Notes under the pieces: generated by a model
What the model saw: only the letters and a program-made list of their open reading frames with translations
Told to the model about the DNA's origin: nothing
Databases searched by the model: none
Translations under genes and position numbers: made by a program
NCBI RefSeq assembly: GCF_014650075.1
Contig: NZ_BMUG01000007.1
Coordinates: forward strand, 124,001-188,000
DNA from: Streptomyces microflavus
Lineage (GTDB): Bacteria; Actinomycetota; Actinomycetes; Streptomycetales; Streptomycetaceae
DNA: 64,000 bases
Reading direction: 5' to 3'
Shown: one piece after another, positions 15,363 to 23,565 of the stretch
How the letters are laid out: every line of letters begins with the position of its first letter
How positions within the stretch are numbered: the stretch's first letter is position 1

Positions 15363-15373
15363 GATCAAGGAAG

Positions 15374-16135
15374 CTACTTCTTCTTGCCCTGGTTCTTCAC
15401 GGCCTCGATGGCCGCCTTCGCCGCGTCCGGGTCGAGGTACGTGCCGCCCGGCTTCAGCGGCTTGAAATCGGCGTCGAGCTCGTAGGAGAGCGGGATGCCG
15501 GTCGGGATGTTGAGGCCCGAGATGTCCTCGTCCGAGATGCCGTCCAGGTGCTTCACCAGACCGCGGAGGCTGTTGCCGTGGGCGGCGACCAAGACCGTGC
15601 GGCCGGTGAGGAGGTCGGGGACGATGCTGTCGAACCAGTACGGGAGCATCCGGACGACGACGTCCTTCAGGCACTCCGTGTCCGGGCGCACCTCCGGCGG
15701 GAGGGTCGCGTAGCGCGGGTCGTCGAACTGGCTGTACTCGTCGTCGCGGGCCAGCGGCGGCGGCGGGGTGTCGTACGAGCGGCGCCAGAGCATGAACTGC
15801 TCCTCGCCGAACTCGGCCAGCGTCTGTGCCTTGTCCTTGCCCTGGAGGGCGCCGTAGTGGCGCTCGTTCAGGCGCCAGGAGCGGCGGACCGGGATCCAGA
15901 GGCGGTCGGCGGACTCCAGGGCCAGCTGCGCGGTGCGGATCGCGCGGCGCTGGAGGGAGGTGTGCAGGACGTCGGGGAGCAGACCGGCGTCCTTGAGCAG
16001 CTCACCGCCGCGGACTGCTTCCTTCTCGCCCTTTTCGGTGAGGTTGACGTCCACCCAACCGGTGAACAGGTTCTTCGCGTTCCATTCGCTCTCGCCGTGG
16101 CGGAGGAGGATCAGCTTGTACGGTGCGTCGGCCAT
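15374..16135 (-). CDS. gpmA: 2,3-bisphosphoglycerate-dependent phosphoglycerate mutase
   Basis: This 253-residue cytoplasmic glycolytic/gluconeogenic enzyme interconverts 3- and 2-phosphoglycerate. The catalytic signature LRHGESEWN near residues 10-18 includes the phosphohistidine, and a second His lies in VAAHGNSLRGL near residue 185. Other family motifs are FTGWVDVNLTEKG and SWRLNERHYGALQG. The length is normal for the family. A TACGCT -10 box seven bases before ATG indicates a leaderless transcript, which excludes the longer frame to 16219. Confidence 0.96.
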   Translation of the reverse strand: MADAPYKLILLRHGESEWNAKNLFTGWVDVNLTEKGEKEAVRGGELLKDAGLLPDVLHTSLQRRAIRTAQLALESADRLWIPVRRSWRLNERHYGALQGKDKAQTLAEFGEEQFMLWRRSYDTPPPPLARDDEYSQFDDPRYATLPPEVRPDTECLKDVVVRMLPYWFDSIVPDLLTGRTVLVAAHGNSLRGLVKHLDGISDEDISGLNIPTGIPLSYELDADFKPLKPGGTYLDPDAAKAAIEAVKNQGKKK

Positions 16136-16142
16136 GAGTCCG

Positions 16143-16148
16143 AGCGTA
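16143..16148 (-). promoter_or_regulatory. -10 box TACGCT of leaderless gpmA
   Basis: TACGCT (minus strand) is followed by CGGACTC (seven bases) and ATG at 16135. No Shine-Dalgarno sequence is present. Confidence 0.6.
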
Positions 16149-16376
16149 ATCGAACCCCTGCGGCCTTCGCGCGCCCGCCCGCGTAGCGGACAGGGCACCC
16201 GTGGAGGTGCCGGGCGCACCGACGGCTGACGGTTCGCCGGGGCGCGGGCCGCGCTGACGATTGACGGGCGGCGTCAATCGGGTGGCGGGTGGGAAGCGGA
16301 GCTTCGTAATGTTCGGACTGCCATCGGGACTCTTACCCGGTGCGCCTTGGTCCGTACGTCCCGTGGGGGGAACCGC

Positions 16377-17705
16377 ATGTCCGTCGCCGGTCTCAGAACA
16401 GCCGCCCGCGAGACCGTCTCCGGGCTGCCCCGGGAGTTCTGGTGGCTCTGGCTCAGCACCCTGGTCAACCGCCTCGGGGCCTTCGTCGCCACCTTCATGG
16501 CGCTGTACCTGACCCTGGACCGGGGCTACTCGGCCTCGTACGCCGGTCTCGTCGCCGCCCTCCACGGGCTCGGCGGGGTCATCTCCTCGCTCGGCGCCGG
16601 GGTGATGACCGACCGGCTGGGGCGGCGGCCCACCATGCTGATCGCGCAGCTCTCGACGGCCGTCTCCGTGGCGGTGCTCGGGTTCATGGTGCACCCCTTC
16701 GCCATCGCGGGGGTGGCCTTCCTCGTCGGCATGGCGAGCAACGCCTCGCGCCCCGCCGTCCAGGCGATGATGGCGGACATCGTGCCCCCCAAGGACCGCG
16801 TGCGGGCCTTCTCGCTCAACTACTGGGCCATCAACCTCGGGTTCGCGGTCTCGTCCGCCGCGGCCGGGTTCATCGCCGAGTACAGCTACCTCGCCGGCTT
16901 CATCGGCGAGGCCCTGATGACCCTGGTCTGCGCCGTCCTCGTCTTCGTGAAGGTGCCCGAGTCGCGGCCCGCGCAGACGCCCGTGAAGACCGCCGACGGG
17001 AAGCGGGCCAAGGACGAGGTGCGGCTCATCACGGTTCTGCGCGACGGGCGTTTCATGGGGGTCGTGGGGCTGTCGTTCCTGGTGTCGCTGATCTTCCAGC
17101 AGGGGTACGTGGGGCTGCCGGTGGCGATGGGGGCGGACGGGCTCTCCAGCTCCGACTTCGGCACCGCCATCGCCGTCAACGGGGTGCTGATCGTGGCCCT
17201 CCAGATCCCCGTCACCCGCTTCATCCAGCACCGCGATCCACGGCGGCTGCTGATCATCTCCTCGGTGCTCGCCGGGTACGGCTTCGGCCTCACCGCCTTC
17301 GCCGGTTCCGTCGCGGTGTACGCCCTGACGGTGTGCGTCTGGACCCTCGCCGAGATCGTCAACGCGCCCACCCAGACGGGCCTGGTCGTGCAGCTGTCAC
17401 CGGCTCAGGGCCGGGGCCGCTACCAGGGCGTGTACACGATGTCCTGGTCGGTGGCCGCGCTCGTCGCGCCCCTGATGTCCGGTTTCGTGATCGACCATTA
17501 CGGCGCCGCCTGGCTCTGGGGCGCCTGCGCGGTGATCGGTACGGTCGCCGCCCTCGGCTACTGGCTGCTGATGCGCAACCTGCCCCGCGAGGAGACCCCG
17601 GGCGAGGAGAACGTCCCCGAGCCCGCCCCCGTACCCGCTCAGGCCCGCCCGGACCAGGCCGAGCCCGACCCGGCGGCGGCAGTGGCGGTGGAACGCGCGG
17701 TCTGA
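16377..17705 (+). CDS. MFS transporter (multidrug/solute exporter-like)
   Basis: This 442-residue membrane protein has about 12 hydrophobic spans. The MFS motif A GAGVMTDRLGRRPTML between spans 2 and 3 and a second related loop FIQHRDPRRLLIISS in the C-half are visible. The first residues contain FWWLWLSTLVNRLGAFVATF. The C-terminal tail is Pro/Ala/Glu rich and cytoplasmic. The substrate is unknown. The start ATG 16377 is preceded by GGGGGG. The gene is divergent from gpmA with 241 bp between them and ends before a strong bidirectional terminator. Confidence 0.88.
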   Translation: MSVAGLRTAARETVSGLPREFWWLWLSTLVNRLGAFVATFMALYLTLDRGYSASYAGLVAALHGLGGVISSLGAGVMTDRLGRRPTMLIAQLSTAVSVAVLGFMVHPFAIAGVAFLVGMASNASRPAVQAMMADIVPPKDRVRAFSLNYWAINLGFAVSSAAAGFIAEYSYLAGFIGEALMTLVCAVLVFVKVPESRPAQTPVKTADGKRAKDEVRLITVLRDGRFMGVVGLSFLVSLIFQQGYVGLPVAMGADGLSSSDFGTAIAVNGVLIVALQIPVTRFIQHRDPRRLLIISSVLAGYGFGLTAFAGSVAVYALTVCVWTLAEIVNAPTQTGLVVQLSPAQGRGRYQGVYTMSWSVAALVAPLMSGFVIDHYGAAWLWGACAVIGTVAALGYWLLMRNLPREETPGEENVPEPAPVPAQARPDQAEPDPAAAVAVERAV

Positions 17706-17783
17706 CCCCGTACACCCGTGCACCCGTACACCCGTGCACCCCTGCAGCCGTGCAGGGAAGTCCCGTACACGCGGGAACGCGGC

Positions 17784-17823
17784 GACGGCGCCCGCCCGGA
17801 GAACCGACCGGGCGGGCGCCGTC
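17784..17823. terminator. Bidirectional terminator, 16-bp perfect stem
   Basis: GACGGCGCCCGCCCGG pairs with CCGGGCGGGCGCCGTC around the loop AGAACCGA, between the converging MFS gene and the Cys-rich small gene. Just before it, at 17709-17745, the motif CGTACACCCGTGCACC is repeated in tandem. Confidence 0.85.
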
Positions 17824-17851
17824 CGCATGCGTACGGGATGAGTGGCGCGGG

Positions 17852-18001
17852 TCAGCCCGAGCAGCCGCCGCACTGGCACGGAGCACCGGACTGGCAGCCG
17901 CACCCGCAGCCCGAGCCGCAGCCGCAGGCGCCGAGCACGGGCAGGTGCACCACTTCGGTCGGGGTCTCCAGCTGGGGTTCGGTCATGGGGGAATCGGCCA
18001 T
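17852..18001 (-). CDS. mtpA: Small Cys-rich metallothionein-like protein
   Basis: This 49-residue ORF is below usual size cut-offs. It starts at ATG 18001 with a very strong GAGGAGGG ribosome site 3 nt upstream. The N-half (MADSPMTEPQLETPTEVVHL) is acidic. The C-half has eight Cys in CxC and CxxC spacings: CGCGSGCGCGC, then PCQCGGC. That pattern fits a metallothionein-like metal scavenger. From memory, a metallothionein-like gene called mtpA lies beside phoU in S. coelicolor and is under PhoP control; the symbol rests on that context. A RiPP precursor is a less likely alternative, because no maturation genes are near. Confidence 0.8.
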   Translation of the reverse strand: MADSPMTEPQLETPTEVVHLPVLGACGCGSGCGCGCQSGAPCQCGGCSG

Positions 18002-18352
18002 GGTCCCTCCTCAGGGGCGTACGGCTGGGCGGCCGACGCCGGTGCGCCGCCGCCGGGGACGTACGGACATGGCACGTACCGCACGTACGGCACGCAAGGC
18101 ACCTGCTGCACGTCTCGCAGGCAGCGCACGTACGGCGTACGGCTGCCATGGCGCCGTCCCCGCCCCATTGCATGCCCATCCCGGCGGGCGCATCAACGGC
18201 GCACATGGGCAGGAACGCATGTGCGACTCGCGTGCGCCGGGAGCGCGTGAGGCCATCACGCACCGCCGGGACCTCTGAGGATCACGCGATCCTGCGGCAC
18301 CCCTGAGGATCACGCGATCCCCTATAGGGCGTCGCGTGATCCGTACAGACCG
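18002..18352. other. Intergenic region upstream of the Cys-rich gene
   Basis: The region holds a run of CGTACGG/GCACGTAC motifs at about 18058-18150 on the promoter side of the Cys-rich gene. The 18-bp sequence CTGAGGATCACGCGATCC occurs twice, at 18275-18292 and 18303-18320, and the second copy belongs to the phoU terminator hairpin. No ORF with a ribosome site was found. A PHO box was looked for and not convincingly seen here. Confidence 0.5.
18307..18342 (-). terminator. phoU terminator hairpin
   Basis: GGATCACGCGA and TCGCGTGATCC form an 11-bp perfect stem 10 nt past the phoU stop, with a 14-nt loop that contains CCCTATAGGG, itself a palindrome. Confidence 0.7.
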
Positions 18353-19042
18353 CTACGAGCCCTCCACCGGCGTCGCCGTCGCCGTCGCCGCCTGGATCTC
18401 GTCGGCGTGCTCACCCGTCACCAGGTAGACGACGCGCTTGGCCACCGAGACCGCGTGGTCGGCGAAGCGCTCGTAGTAGCGGCCCAGCAGCGTCACGTCG
18501 ACGGCCGTCTCGATGCCGTGCTTCCAGCGGTCGTCCATCAGGTGCTGGAAGAGCGTGCGGTGCAGCAGGTCCATCTCGTCGTCGTCCTGCTCCAGCTGGA
18601 GCGCCAGATCGACGTCCTTGGTGATGATGACCTCGGCCGCCTTGGCCATCAGCCGCTGGGCGAGCTGCCCCATCTCCAGGATGGTGGCGTGCAGGTCGTG
18701 CGGGACCGCCGACTGCGGGAAGCGCAGCCGGGCCAGCTTCGCCACGTGCTGGGCGAGGTCGCCCGAGCGCTCCAGGTCGGCGCTCATCCGCAGCGAGGTC
18801 ACCACGATCCGCAGATCGGTCGCCACCGGCTGCTGACGGGCGAGGAGGGCGATCGCGCGCGCCTCCAGGTCGTGCTGGAGGTCGTCGACCTTCTGGTCGC
18901 CGGCGATCACGCTCTCCGCGAGCTTCAGGTCGGCGTCGAGCATGGACGTGGTCGCCCGTCCGATCGCCGATCCGACCAGCCGGGCCATCTCGACCAGGCC
19001 TTCTCCGATCGAGTCGAGTTCCTCGTGGTAAGCGTCGCGCAT
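18353..19042 (-). CDS. phoU: Phosphate signalling protein PhoU
   Basis: This 229-residue all-helical cytoplasmic protein has two PhoU repeats. Typical motifs are MRDAYHEELDSIGEGLVEMA at the start, DLRIVVTSLRMSADLERSGD in repeat 1 and LGRYYERFADHAVSVAKRVV in repeat 2, with the metal-coordinating E/DxxxD residues. PhoU dampens the Pho response through the sensor kinase and the Pst transporter. GGAGAGGG precedes ATG 19042. It is divergent from phoR-phoP, with PHO boxes in the shared promoter region, as in S. coelicolor where PhoP controls it. Confidence 0.95.
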   Translation of the reverse strand: MRDAYHEELDSIGEGLVEMARLVGSAIGRATTSMLDADLKLAESVIAGDQKVDDLQHDLEARAIALLARQQPVATDLRIVVTSLRMSADLERSGDLAQHVAKLARLRFPQSAVPHDLHATILEMGQLAQRLMAKAAEVIITKDVDLALQLEQDDDEMDLLHRTLFQHLMDDRWKHGIETAVDVTLLGRYYERFADHAVSVAKRVVYLVTGEHADEIQAATATATPVEGS

Positions 19043-19135
19043 GGAAGTCCCTCTCCAGTTCCAGAACTGAGGCCGGGGTCTCGGACCGACCCCCACGGTT
19101 ACACGGTGGGGCCGCAACGCGTCCGTATCCGGCCC

Positions 19136-19168
19136 CCTAAGTGAACCGGCCCCATCCCCTCGGTGAAC
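19136..19168 (-). promoter_or_regulatory. PHO box: three 11-bp direct repeat units
   Basis: On the minus strand three consecutive 11-bp units are seen: GTTCACCGAGG (19158-19168), GGATGGGGCCG (19147-19157) and GTTCACTTAGG (19136-19146). The outer two match the Streptomyces PhoP repeat G(G/T)TCAYYYR(G/C)G closely and the middle one poorly, which is the known arrangement between phoU and phoRP. Phosphorylated PhoP should bind here to activate both directions. Confidence 0.9.
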
Positions 19169-19229
19169 TCTGGGCGACGAGTGTTCGAGATGGCACTCGG
19201 ACGGCTGGGAGAGTGTCGTCGCACCCGCA

Positions 19230-19235
19230 TAACCT
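19230..19235 (+). promoter_or_regulatory. -10 box TAACCT of leaderless phoR-phoP
   Basis: TAACCT is followed by TGAAGC and then ATG at 19242. The PHO box centre lies about 80 bp upstream of this box. Confidence 0.6.
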
Positions 19236-19241
19236 TGAAGC

Positions 19242-20504
19242 ATGGACGTGAACGCGGCGGTCGCCGCAGCTGCAGCGATCGCCGGGCTCTGTACCGGTGT
19301 GATCGCCATGCTGGCGTTCCGCTGGAGCGAGCGCGACCTGAAACGGCCCACGCGTACGTCCCTGCGGCCGGACAGCAACGCGGCCCTGCCGCCGGGGGTG
19401 GACACGGTCCTCTCCGTGCTCAGCTCCTCCGCCGTCGTGCTCGACGAGAGCGACAGCGTGGTCAAGGCCAGCTCCGCCGCGTATGCGCTGGGCCTGGTCA
19501 GAGGCGGCCGCCTGGCCGTCGAGCCGATGCTCAACATGGCCCGCGACACCCGGCGCGACGGTGAGATACGACAGGGGGAGCTGGACCTCCCCCGGCGCGG
19601 CACCGGCCGGGGGGACACGCTCGCCGTCTCCGCCCGGGTCGCCCCGCTGGGCTCGCGGCTGGTGCTGCTGCTGGTCGAGGACCTCACCGAGGCCCGTCGG
19701 ATAGAGGCGGTCCGGCGCGACTTCGTCGCCAACGTGAGCCATGAGCTCAAGACCCCCACGGGAGCGCTCTCGCTGCTCTCCGAGGCGGTCATGGACGCCT
19801 CCGACGACCCGGAGGCGGTCGAGCGGTTCGCCGGACGGATGCAGATCGAGGCGACCCGGCTGACCAACCTGGTCCAGGAGCTCATCGACCTCTCCCGGGT
19901 GCAGAACGACGACCCCCTGGAGGACGCCGAGCCGGTCAAGGTGGAGGTGCTCGTCGCCGAGGCGATCGACCGCTGCCGCCAGCAGGCCGGCTCCAAGCAG
20001 ATCACCATGGCCTCCGGCGGCACCGAGGGCCTCACGGTCTGGGGCAACCGGGGCCAGCTCGTCGGAGCGCTCGGCAACCTCGTCGAGAACGCCGTCAACT
20101 ACAGTCCCGCCCGCACCCGGGTCGGTATCGCGGCCCGCCGCACCGCCGGACCGGGCGGGGACCTGATCGAGATCGCCGTGACCGACCAGGGCATCGGCAT
20201 CTCGGAGAAGGACCGCGAGCGGGTCTTCGAGCGGTTCTACCGCGTCGACCCGGCCCGCTCACGGGCCACCGGTGGCACCGGTCTCGGCCTCGCCATCGTC
20301 AAACACGTGGCCGCCTCGCACGGCGGGGAGGTCACCGTCTGGAGCTCCGAGGGACAGGGCTCCACCTTCACCCTCCGGCTGCCCGAATCGGGCGTCGCGA
20401 GGGGACGCACCACCGGCGGACCCCTTATCGTCAACGGCGACGACAAGGGACCGTTCGAGACCGACTCCTATGACCCCTTCCCTGCCCCGGAGGCTCTTCC
20501 GTGA
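19242..20504 (+). CDS. phoR: Phosphate sensor histidine kinase
   Basis: This 420-residue membrane kinase of the SenX3/PhoR type has one N-terminal membrane helix (about residues 5-26), a PAS-like region (about 50-145), and a HisKA domain with phospho-acceptor His167 in VSHELKTP. The ATPase domain has NLVENAVNYS, DQGIGIS and GGTGLGLAIVKH. It phosphorylates PhoP on phosphate starvation. The stop overlaps the phoP start by 4 nt, so the two are co-translated. Its own transcript appears leaderless and is autoregulated through the PHO box. Confidence 0.95.
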   Translation: MDVNAAVAAAAAIAGLCTGVIAMLAFRWSERDLKRPTRTSLRPDSNAALPPGVDTVLSVLSSSAVVLDESDSVVKASSAAYALGLVRGGRLAVEPMLNMARDTRRDGEIRQGELDLPRRGTGRGDTLAVSARVAPLGSRLVLLLVEDLTEARRIEAVRRDFVANVSHELKTPTGALSLLSEAVMDASDDPEAVERFAGRMQIEATRLTNLVQELIDLSRVQNDDPLEDAEPVKVEVLVAEAIDRCRQQAGSKQITMASGGTEGLTVWGNRGQLVGALGNLVENAVNYSPARTRVGIAARRTAGPGGDLIEIAVTDQGIGISEKDRERVFERFYRVDPARSRATGGTGLGLAIVKHVAASHGGEVTVWSSEGQGSTFTLRLPESGVARGRTTGGPLIVNGDDKGPFETDSYDPFPAPEALP

Positions 20505-21181
20505 CCCGAGTGCTTGTCGTCGAGGATGAGGAATCCTTCAGCGACGCCCTGTCCTACATGCTGCGCAAGGAAGGTTTCGAGGTCGCGATCGCGGCGACCG
20601 GCCCCGACGGCCTGGACGAGTTCGAGCGCAACGGCGCCGATCTGGTCCTGCTCGACCTGATGCTGCCCGGCCTGCCCGGCACCGAGGTGTGCCGCCAGCT
20701 CCGCAGCCGCTCCAACGTTCCGGTGATCATGGTCACCGCCAAGGACAGCGAGATCGACAAGGTCGTCGGGCTCGAAATAGGAGCCGACGACTACGTCACC
20801 AAGCCCTTCTCCTCGCGCGAGCTCGTCGCCCGCATCCGCGCCGTCCTGCGCCGCCGCGGCGAGCCGGAGGAGGTCACCCCGGCCGCCCTGGAGGCGGGCC
20901 CGGTCCGCATGGACGTGGACCGGCACGTCGTCACGGTCTCCGGCGGCAAGGTCGACCTCCCGCTCAAGGAGTTCGACCTCCTGGAGATGCTCCTGCGCAA
21001 CGCGGGCCGGGTGCTGACCCGCATGCAGCTCATCGACCGGGTCTGGGGCGCGGACTACGTCGGTGACACCAAGACCCTCGACGTCCACGTCAAGCGGCTG
21101 CGCGCCAAGATCGAGCCCGACCCCGGCGCGCCGCGCTACCTCGTCACGGTGCGGGGCCTCGGGTACAAGTTCGAGCCGTAA
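20501..21181 (+). CDS. phoP: Phosphate response regulator
   Basis: This 226-residue OmpR/PhoB-class regulator has a receiver with the acidic pair EDEE near residues 8-11, phospho-acceptor Asp52 (LLDLMLPG), Thr in MVTAKDS and Lys in VTKPFSSREL. It is followed by a winged-helix DNA-binding domain (about 125-226, LKEFDLLEMLLRNAGRVLTR, then DVHVKRLRAKIE). It binds PHO boxes and controls phosphate scavenging and, in Streptomyces, antibiotic production and nitrogen genes. The GTG start overlaps phoR. A 24-bp stem terminator follows immediately. Confidence 0.96.
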   Translation: MTRVLVVEDEESFSDALSYMLRKEGFEVAIAATGPDGLDEFERNGADLVLLDLMLPGLPGTEVCRQLRSRSNVPVIMVTAKDSEIDKVVGLEIGADDYVTKPFSSRELVARIRAVLRRRGEPEEVTPAALEAGPVRMDVDRHVVTVSGGKVDLPLKEFDLLEMLLRNAGRVLTRMQLIDRVWGADYVGDTKTLDVHVKRLRAKIEPDPGAPRYLVTVRGLGYKFEP

Positions 21182-21192
21182 ACCGCGGGGCA

Positions 21193-21244
21193 CAGACACG
21201 CGAGGGGGCGCTTCCCGGCCGGGAAGCGCCCCCTCGCGTGTCTG
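21193..21244. terminator. Bidirectional terminator after phoP, 24-bp perfect stem
   Basis: CAGACACGCGAGGGGGCGCT... pairs without mismatch over 24 bp around a GGCC loop, between convergent phoP and the lipoprotein gene. It is the longest perfect hairpin in the window. Confidence 0.95.
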
Positions 21245-21278
21245 CGTGTTCGGTTCCGTCGTACGTACGCGGGTGGCG

Positions 21279-21980
21279 TCAGCCCGCCGGGGTCTCCTGG
21301 GAGCCCGCGGTGCCGCCCTGCTGCTCCGTACCGGCCGCCGGGGACTCCGGGGCGCCCGGGGTCTCGCCGGACGGCGTGCCCGGCGTCTCGGAGCCGCCGG
21401 TGGACGGGGTCTCGGAGCCGCTGGCGGAGGGCGTCCCGCTCGGCTTCGGCTCCGGGGCCTCGGGCCGCGCGCTGGGGCCGAAGTCCTCGTAGTAGCCGGT
21501 CGCCGGGACGACGTTCGCGCCGAGGGCGACGTCGCCGGTGCGGCTCAGCTTGAAGACGACCTGCTGGACGTTGCCGTCCTGCGTGGCCTCGCGGCCCTCG
21601 TCGATCACGGCGGAGGCGTTGCCCTTGCCGCCGAGAATGACCCGGCCGCCGGCCGGGATCTCGACGGGGCCCTTGCCCTTCGCCGGCCGGAGCGTCACCC
21701 GGACGTCGGTGCCGGGCAGCGTGATGCTCTCCAGGACCTCGGCCTCGGTGCCGTCGTTGAACAGCGTCGCGGTGACAGCGGCGGGACCCTCGGCCTCGGC
21801 CTCGGCCTGCGTGATCACATTCGCGTTCTGGACCTTGATGCTGCCCACCGAGGTGGCCGCGTTGTCCGGCCTGACCTTGAGCGTCTCGGCGTTGTTGCCC
21901 GCCGCGCAGGCGGACAGGGAGACGATCGAGAACGCGATGGCAGTGGCGGCGAGAGCGCCGTGTCGAAGGCTGCGGCTCAC
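21279..21980 (-). CDS. Putative copper-chaperone-like or DUF461-like lipoprotein
   Basis: This 233-residue protein starts at a GTG (SRSLRHGALAATAIAF) and has a lipobox SLSACAAG, so it should be anchored outside the membrane. The central domain (about 35-165) is all-beta with motifs TATLFNDGTEAEVLESI and GRVILGGKGNASAVI, similar to PCuAC/DUF461 domains. The His/Met copper ligands of that family are not evident. The C-terminal 60 residues are a disordered Ser/Pro/Gly/Glu tail (SGSETPSTGGSETPG). Its position beside phoP is conserved in streptomycetes as I recall, but its function is unknown. Confidence 0.75.
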   Translation of the reverse strand: MSRSLRHGALAATAIAFSIVSLSACAAGNNAETLKVRPDNAATSVGSIKVQNANVITQAEAEAEGPAAVTATLFNDGTEAEVLESITLPGTDVRVTLRPAKGKGPVEIPAGGRVILGGKGNASAVIDEGREATQDGNVQQVVFKLSRTGDVALGANVVPATGYYEDFGPSARPEAPEPKPSGTPSASGSETPSTGGSETPGTPSGETPGAPESPAAGTEQQGGTAGSQETPAG

Positions 21981-22692
21981 GGCGGCGGCAACTCCTAAAC
22001 GATCGGACTGCGGACTTTCGGACGTCGGGCGTTGGGCTGAGCGCCCCGCGGACGGCCGGGAAGGGGTGACGTAAAGCCGTCCTAAGGGTGTGTCAGCGGC
22101 CTTAGGCTACCGAGCCGCCCCTCCTGCCCCGCACCCGACCCGCCCCTAGGCGCTCCGGCTCTTCCCGGGGTCCAGGCGGGAGGGTCCCCGGCGAGCGCGA
22201 AGCGGCCACGGCCGGCGGGAGCGCGGCCGGACCGGTGGCCGTGCTTCCGCCGGTCCGGGCGGCGCGTCACGTGCCGTTCACATAATCGCGGTGATCAATT
22301 CCTCCGGCCCGCGGCGCATTCCCGCGAAAGGCGTCGCGAGAGTGCCGTGAGGGTGTGGTGAGGGGAGGGCCTTGATCAATTTCATTGGCCACCCGCACTT
22401 ACATCCGTACGGGTGATCGATGACCGAACGGAGTACGTAAAGTTCACCATCTGGAACCCGACAAAACGGGACTTTCGCCCTCTTCTGTGGGGCTTCCGGG
22501 CTGTGTGACGTGAGCGTTTCCCTCCGGTCGCACAGCCGCTCCGACCTGCGAATACCGTCTTCCGGAAGCCTTCCGCAGCACGTTCGTGTTGCTGTTGTCA
22601 AGCCCTGAGATATGCCCTGACCTGCGAAAACGCCATTCAGGAGAGGCGATTCTCGTGTTACTCTGGATAGCCACGGAAGGGGTACCTGTCAC
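21981..22692. other. 712-bp intergenic region upstream of carD
   Basis: This is unusually long and partly AT-richer than its surroundings (22260-22690). No ORF with a ribosome site is convincing on either strand. A possible carD promoter is TTCAGG, 17 nt, TACTCT ending about 40 nt before the start codon, and a TTGTCA about 60 nt further upstream could be another -35. Short repeats CTTGATCAATTTCATTGG and GTGATCAATTCCTCCGG share GATCAATT. A long 5' leader or an unrecognised small RNA is possible. Confidence 0.4.
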
Positions 22693-23175
22693 ATGACGTT
22701 CAAGGTTGGCGACACCGTGGTCTATCCCCATCACGGGGCCGCGCTGATCGAGGCTATCGAAACTCGCCAGATCAAAGGCGTGGACAAGACCTACTTGGTG
22801 CTCAAGGTCGCCCAGGGCGACTTGACGGTTCGTGTGCCTGCGGACAATGCGGAGTTCGTGGGCGTGCGCGACGTGGTCGGGCAGGAGGGACTGGACCGGG
22901 TCTTCGAGGTGCTTCGTGCACCGTATGCCGAAGAGCCGACGAACTGGTCCCGGCGGTACAAGGCAAATCTGGAAAAGCTCGCCTCGGGCGATGTCATCAA
23001 GGTCGCTGAAGTCGTGCGTGACCTGTGGCGTCGTGAGCGCGAGCGCGGCCTCTCCGCCGGAGAGAAGCGCATGCTCGCCAAGGCCCGCCAGATCCTGGTG
23101 AGTGAGCTCGCTCTCGCGGAGAACACGAACGAAGACAAGGCCGAGGCCCTGCTTGACGAGGTCCTCGCGTCCTGA
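22693..23175 (+). CDS. carD: CarD-family transcriptional regulator
   Basis: This 160-residue protein has an N-terminal RNA-polymerase-interaction domain (MTFKVGDTVVYPHHGAALIE, about residues 1-60) and a helical DNA-binding C-terminal domain with NWSRRYKANLEKLASGD and LSAGEKRMLAKARQILVSEL. CarD binds the beta subunit and stabilises open complexes at many promoters, notably rRNA promoters. It is essential in mycobacteria. The start is supported by GGAAGGGG upstream. It stands before ispD-ispF as in other actinobacteria. Confidence 0.96.
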   Translation: MTFKVGDTVVYPHHGAALIEAIETRQIKGVDKTYLVLKVAQGDLTVRVPADNAEFVGVRDVVGQEGLDRVFEVLRAPYAEEPTNWSRRYKANLEKLASGDVIKVAEVVRDLWRRERERGLSAGEKRMLAKARQILVSELALAENTNEDKAEALLDEVLAS

Positions 23176-23565
23176 ACCGGATCGCACCGGTTGCAAGAAT
23201 GTGCCGCGGTGCCCGCTGACCATCCGTTTTCACGGTGTGTCGTCGGGCGCTGCGGCATGTCCGGACCCGGATCGGTCGCCCGACTTCCGGTAATCCCCGA
23301 CTTCCGGTGATCCCTGTACCCGGTGACGGTGGTGCGTCCGCCGTACCGTTGATCGCCGCCGTGACATCCGCTCGACCGGGTGTCACGGAAGGGGCCCGGT
23401 TCAAGTCAGGGCGTCACGCCCGGCTTGCTGGGCCCCTACCCATGTCGCCCGTGGAAACAAACCTGCCGGATCGACCTGCTGGACCGACCCGCCGGATCGA
23501 TCCGCCGAACCTTCGGACCTTCCCTCTCGGATCCTCGGACCCCTCGGACCTTCGGAGTGCAATCG
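23176..23565. other. 390-bp intergenic region between carD and ispD
   Basis: The region contains a 6-bp stem right at the carD stop (AACCGG/CCGGTT, 23175-23192), a 17-bp tandem duplication GACTTCCGGTAATCCCC / GACTTCCGGTGATCCCT (23282-23315), and an inverted repeat CCGTGACA...TGTCACGG (23359-23388) that could be a terminator or operator. A run of CGGATC/TCGGACC motifs precedes ispD. No supported ORF. Confidence 0.5.

Noticed and set aside
16002..17231. A 409-codon minus-strand ORF across gpmA and the MFS gene
   Set aside because: Asp/Gly/His-rich composition typical of an antisense shadow; the MFS frame on the plus strand has membrane spans and motif A.
18275..18320. Two copies of an 18-bp repeat considered as a mini CRISPR array
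   Set aside because: Only two units, one of which is the arm of the phoU terminator hairpin; no cas genes in the window.
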